Source: JACVRN01 sp036389255
Lineage (GTDB): Bacteria; Acidobacteriota; Blastocatellia; Pyrinomonadales; Pyrinomonadaceae
Assembly (NCBI GenBank): GCA_036389255.1
Contig: DASVQI010000017.1
Location: 1 to 7,317, forward strand
Length of the DNA: 7,317 nt
Reading direction: 5' to 3'
The notes beneath the pieces are model-generated. The model saw nothing but the letters and a program-made list of their open reading frames with translations, had not been told where the DNA came from and did no database searches. The position numbers were made by a program, and so were the translations under genes. This document shows positions 5,355-7,317 of the stretch, piece by piece. How positions within the stretch are numbered: the stretch's first letter is position 1; each line of letters starts with the position of its first letter.

Positions 5355-6280
5355 TTCAGTCTCAGCACATCTACGTCCCGCGCGAGCCTGTTAATCTCCT
5401 CCTCGCGGCAGCGCCCGCTTCCCCTCAAGGCGTTGGCCGCCCCGGCCGCTATCGCTAGCCGCGCCATCTCTTCCGCATCGTGCCCGCGCACAAGCGCCGC
5501 AGCAATCCCGGCCATCACAGCGTCGCCTGAGCCGACTGCGTTTCTGGCTTCTATGCGCGGCGGCTCAATCAGGTATTCCGCGCCCTCGTAGTTGAGAGCC
5601 GCGCCCGTTTCGCCCAGAGTAATCATGGCGTGAGATGCCCCGGCCCGGATTAATCTACGCGCCGCCCGCGATGCCTCGTCCAGCCCGTTTATACGAACAC
5701 CTAGGAGCGCGCCCGCCTCCGCGCCGTTTATCTTGACGAAGAAGGGGCGGGCCGCTATGCCTCCGCGCAAGGCTTCGGAAGAGGTGTCGAGCAAAACCGG
5801 CTTCCCTGTCTCGTTGGCCGTGCGAATCATTCGCGCGTAAAAATCCTGCGGCATCTGCGGCGGAAGACTGCCCGTGATGATTACTACGCGGGCGTCCAAA
5901 AGAAGCTGCGTGTAATGCTCAAGGAAGGCGCTCTCTTCATCTTCGGAAACTTCCGGCCCGGCTTCGTTGATGACTGTCTGAGAGCTAGAGGCCGCGTCGT
6001 CCAGTATGATGCAGGTGCGGCTCTCGTGCCCAATCGCCACGCAGGAGGCGGCAAGCTCCTCTCTTTGAAGCTCTCGCTCGATAAAGTCTCCCGCGCGCCC
6101 GCCCAGAAAGCCCGTCAGCAGCGCGGGCTCTTTCAGGACTTTAAGCACGCGCGCCACGTTGACGCCCTTGCCGCCCGCCAACCGCTCAACCAGAGTCGTC
6201 CGGTGAACCTCGCCCGGAGTTAATCCGTCCAGATGAACAATCTCGTCAACGGCCAGATTCAGATTGACTATGAGAATCAT
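5351..6280 (-). CDS. PfkB-family sugar-phosphate kinase, 1-phosphofructokinase / LacC-like
   Basis: The 309-residue length matches the family. Motifs in order are an N-terminal LNLAVDE (7-13), the sugar-phosphate-binding GGKGVNVA (36-43), NEAGPE (105-110), TGSLPP (136-141), the nucleotide-region TLGETGAAL (221-229) and the anion-hole/catalytic NAVGSGD (247-253), with Asp253 as the expected base. The combination of GGKGxNVA and TGSLPP points to the FruK/LacC/PfkB branch, which phosphorylates fructose-1-phosphate, tagatose-6-phosphate or fructose-6-phosphate with ATP. The usual proline is replaced twice, in LN(P)A-D (Leu9) and K(P)N (Ile184), so I leave the substrate open. No PTS fructose transporter is beside it, which weakens a classical fruK assignment. 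It lies 43 bp after the Nudix gene and is probably co-transcribed. No SD is visible at the ATG. Confidence 0.88.
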   Translation of the reverse strand: MILIVNLNLAVDEIVHLDGLTPGEVHRTTLVERLAGGKGVNVARVLKVLKEPALLTGFLGGRAGDFIERELQREELAASCVAIGHESRTCIILDDAASSSQTVINEAGPEVSEDEESAFLEHYTQLLLDARVVIITGSLPPQMPQDFYARMIRTANETGKPVLLDTSSEALRGGIAARPFFVKINGAEAGALLGVRINGLDEASRAARRLIRAGASHAMITLGETGAALNYEGAEYLIEPPRIEARNAVGSGDAVMAGIAAALVRGHDAEEMARLAIAAGAANALRGSGRCREEEINRLARDVDVLRLN

Positions 6281-6323
6281 ACGACTGCGAGCGGCGCGAT
6301 TGGAGATTGAAAGAATAGGCCGG

Positions 6324-6758
6324 TTACTTCTCCGTCTCTCGCTCTAAAAAGCTGCGAACGAAGAACTCCTTGTCTTTCGGATGAGTCAGGCGGCCAGCGA
6401 CCTCCGCTCTCTCCATCCAGAGCGCTTCCGGGTTTTCGGGGTCTACGGGGCTGAGCTTATCCTGAGTGGTCTTGAAGAGGAACATGTGTATAGTCTTCAT
6501 CTCCGAGCGCTCGTCGCCGCCCGTCGCGGACAGCCTGTAGCGCTCGTAGCTTCCCAACTCCTCCACAAGCTCAAGCTCCGTAATCCCCGACTCTTCATAA
6601 ATCTCCCGGCGTGCCGCCTGCAAGCGGTCTTCGCCCGCCTCTATGCGTCCTTTCGGCAGCGACCAAGACGTTCCGTGCTGGCTCACTACCAGAACCAGCC
6701 CGCGACCGTTCACGACAATTCCGCCAGCGCTCTCCGTGCGTTTCATCTTTTCCACCAT
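6324..6758 (-). CDS. Nudix hydrolase, MutT/Ap4A-hydrolase-like
   Basis: The 144-residue protein opens with SAGGIVV (10-16) and has LPKG (34-37) running into a perfect Nudix box: G37, E43 and REIYEESGI (51-59). The SAGG opening with W-LPKGR-E-GE is characteristic of small MutT/Ap4A-pyrophosphatase-like Nudix enzymes, which remove damaged nucleotides or dinucleoside polyphosphates; the substrate is inferred only. It is first of a leftward pair with the PfkB kinase. Two starts are possible. The ATG at 6758 has no SD, while the ATG at 6746, four codons in, follows GGTGGAAAAG and may be the real one. A near-consensus promoter lies just upstream (6782-6809). This protein is not closely similar by eye to the other Nudix protein in the window. 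Confidence 0.9.
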   Translation of the reverse strand: MVEKMKRTESAGGIVVNGRGLVLVVSQHGTSWSLPKGRIEAGEDRLQAARREIYEESGITELELVEELGSYERYRLSATGGDERSEMKTIHMFLFKTTQDKLSPVDPENPEALWMERAEVAGRLTHPKDKEFFVRSFLERETEK

Positions 6759-6781
6759 CTGCGCGTAAAGTTAAGGGCAGA

Positions 6782-6809
6782 AGTGTAGCGGCTTTGGGCA
6801 CAGTGTCAA
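6782..6809 (-). promoter_or_regulatory. strong sigma-70-like promoter for the Nudix-PfkB pair
   Basis: On the minus strand a perfect -35 TTGACA (6804-6809) is followed after 16 bases by TACACT (6782-6787). Transcription would begin near 6775, giving a leader of only about 17 bases to the ATG at 6758 or 29 to the ATG at 6746. This is the best promoter in the window and marks the head of the leftward transcription unit. Confidence 0.65.
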
Positions 6810-6842
6810 TTATGGAAGAGAAATCTGAGGTCGTAGAGAGTA

Positions 6843-7217
6843 ATGGCTAAGCAGAGACTGTTCGTGATGGCTATGTACGCCATGAAGCTTGACCCGTCGC
6901 GCGTGCTATTCACGCCGCAGGAGGACGGCACGGTTCACTGGGAGCTGAAGGAGATGCTGGACGAGCAGACCGGCCTGTTTCCTTCCGTCTCGCTCTGGGC
7001 CGTAGCGGCAGTCGCGCAATCGGAAGAGGAAGCCAGAGAGATGGGTATGCAGAGGCTGCTGGACGAATGTCCGTGGCAGGATGGCTGGGTCAACCATCAC
7101 GTCACCATCAACACTGTCCCGCGCAAGATTCTCTTAAAGGCCGCAGCGTCGCCGGACGAAGATGAAGAACAGCAGGACGACGGCGGCGAGCAGGACGAGC
7201 CGGAAGCGATTATGTAA
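6843..7217 (+). CDS. hypothetical protein with an acidic C-terminal tail
   Basis: The product has 124 residues. Residues 1-100 look like a small folded domain with mixed helix and strand: MAKQRLFVMAMYAMKLDPSR, a strand pair around VLFTPQEDGTVHWEL (21-35), a helix AQSEEEAREMGMQRLLDECP (58-77) and a final strand WVNHHVTINTVPRKIL (82-97). Residues 103-121 form a tail of Asp, Glu and Gln, probably disordered. The helix followed by a His-containing strand recalls small single-domain proteins annotated only as hypothetical; I recognise no family. There is no signal peptide or membrane segment. The ATG at 6843 has a weak, close GAGAG two bases before it. It is divergent from the Nudix-PfkB unit and followed after 5 bp by a MITE copy. 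Confidence 0.7.
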   Translation: MAKQRLFVMAMYAMKLDPSRVLFTPQEDGTVHWELKEMLDEQTGLFPSVSLWAVAAVAQSEEEAREMGMQRLLDECPWQDGWVNHHVTINTVPRKILLKAAASPDEDEEQQDDGGEQDEPEAIM

Positions 7218-7222
7218 AAGCA

Positions 7223-7317
7223 AGTAGTGTCCTGCATTCAGTTCTCAGCGCCCCCTCGGCGTCTCTCTGCGTCTCTGCGGTGAGTGTCTTATATAGTCAT
7301 TCACCGCAGAGACGCAG
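7223..7317 (+). mobile_element. MITE-like palindromic element, copy 3, cut by the window edge
   Basis: The left end AGTAGTGTCC (7223-7232) and the arm with CGCCCCCTCGGCGTCTCTCT match copy 2 and the reverse complement of copy 1. The central 31 bases (7277-7307) are the exact reverse complement of the centre of copy 1 (576-606), so these two copies are recent relatives in opposite orientation. The right arm continues past the window. It begins 5 bp after the TAA of the 6843 gene and so would put a large hairpin in that gene's 3' untranslated region. Confidence 0.8.

Noticed and set aside
6812..6850. Twelve-codon leader peptide ahead of the acidic-tail gene
   Set aside because: Its ATG has no SD, it overlaps the next start out of frame, and it is not rich in any one amino acid, so there is no sign of attenuation.

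Overview
The window looks like a chromosomal segment from a GC-rich environmental bacterium, most plausibly an Acidobacteriota of the Blastocatellia/Pyrinomonadaceae type. That placement is an inference. It rests on the mix of small uncharacterised proteins, the short PilZ and J-domain-like proteins, and the abundant CTCTGCGTCTCTGCGG palindromic elements; there is no rRNA or marker gene to confirm it. I see no defence system, prophage, CRISPR array or RNA gene.

Layout. Positions 1-712 have no complete gene. At the extreme left is what looks like the promoter, structured leader and Shine-Dalgarno (SD) site of a leftward gene that starts just outside the window. Behind it lies a degenerate array of about 14 units with an exact 21-bp period (162-455), then a 145-bp palindromic MITE-like element (518-662). 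From 713 to 1382 there are two divergent small unknown genes. The leftward one has its SD in one arm of a perfect inverted repeat. A G-rich inverted repeat (1380-1463) fills the gap to a leftward PilZ-domain gene (1461-1808), and its outer ends coincide with both stop codons. A second MITE copy with an 8-bp flanking duplication (1899-2041) precedes a rightward coiled-coil protein with a J-domain-like HPD core (2103-2834).

The right half is compact and enzymatic. It holds a leftward S9-family serine peptidase (2826-4766), a rightward Nudix hydrolase (4899-5354), a leftward PfkB-type sugar-phosphate kinase (5351-6280) behind a second Nudix hydrolase (6324-6758), and a rightward unknown acidic-tailed protein (6843-7217). 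A third MITE copy starts 5 bp after that last gene and runs off the right edge. Convergent neighbours overlap at their stops by 9 and 4 bases.

How the genes work together. Only the Nudix-PfkB pair looks like an operon: same strand, 43-bp gap, and a near-consensus promoter in front. The other genes are mostly single transcription units in alternating directions, so I infer no shared pathway. The two Nudix enzymes, the peptidase and the J-like protein fit a loose housekeeping theme of nucleotide clean-up and protein turnover. The most unusual content is non-coding: the helically phased 21-bp array, the G-rich repeat joined to two stop codons, the MITE family with an inverted copy, and the SD-sequestering hairpin.
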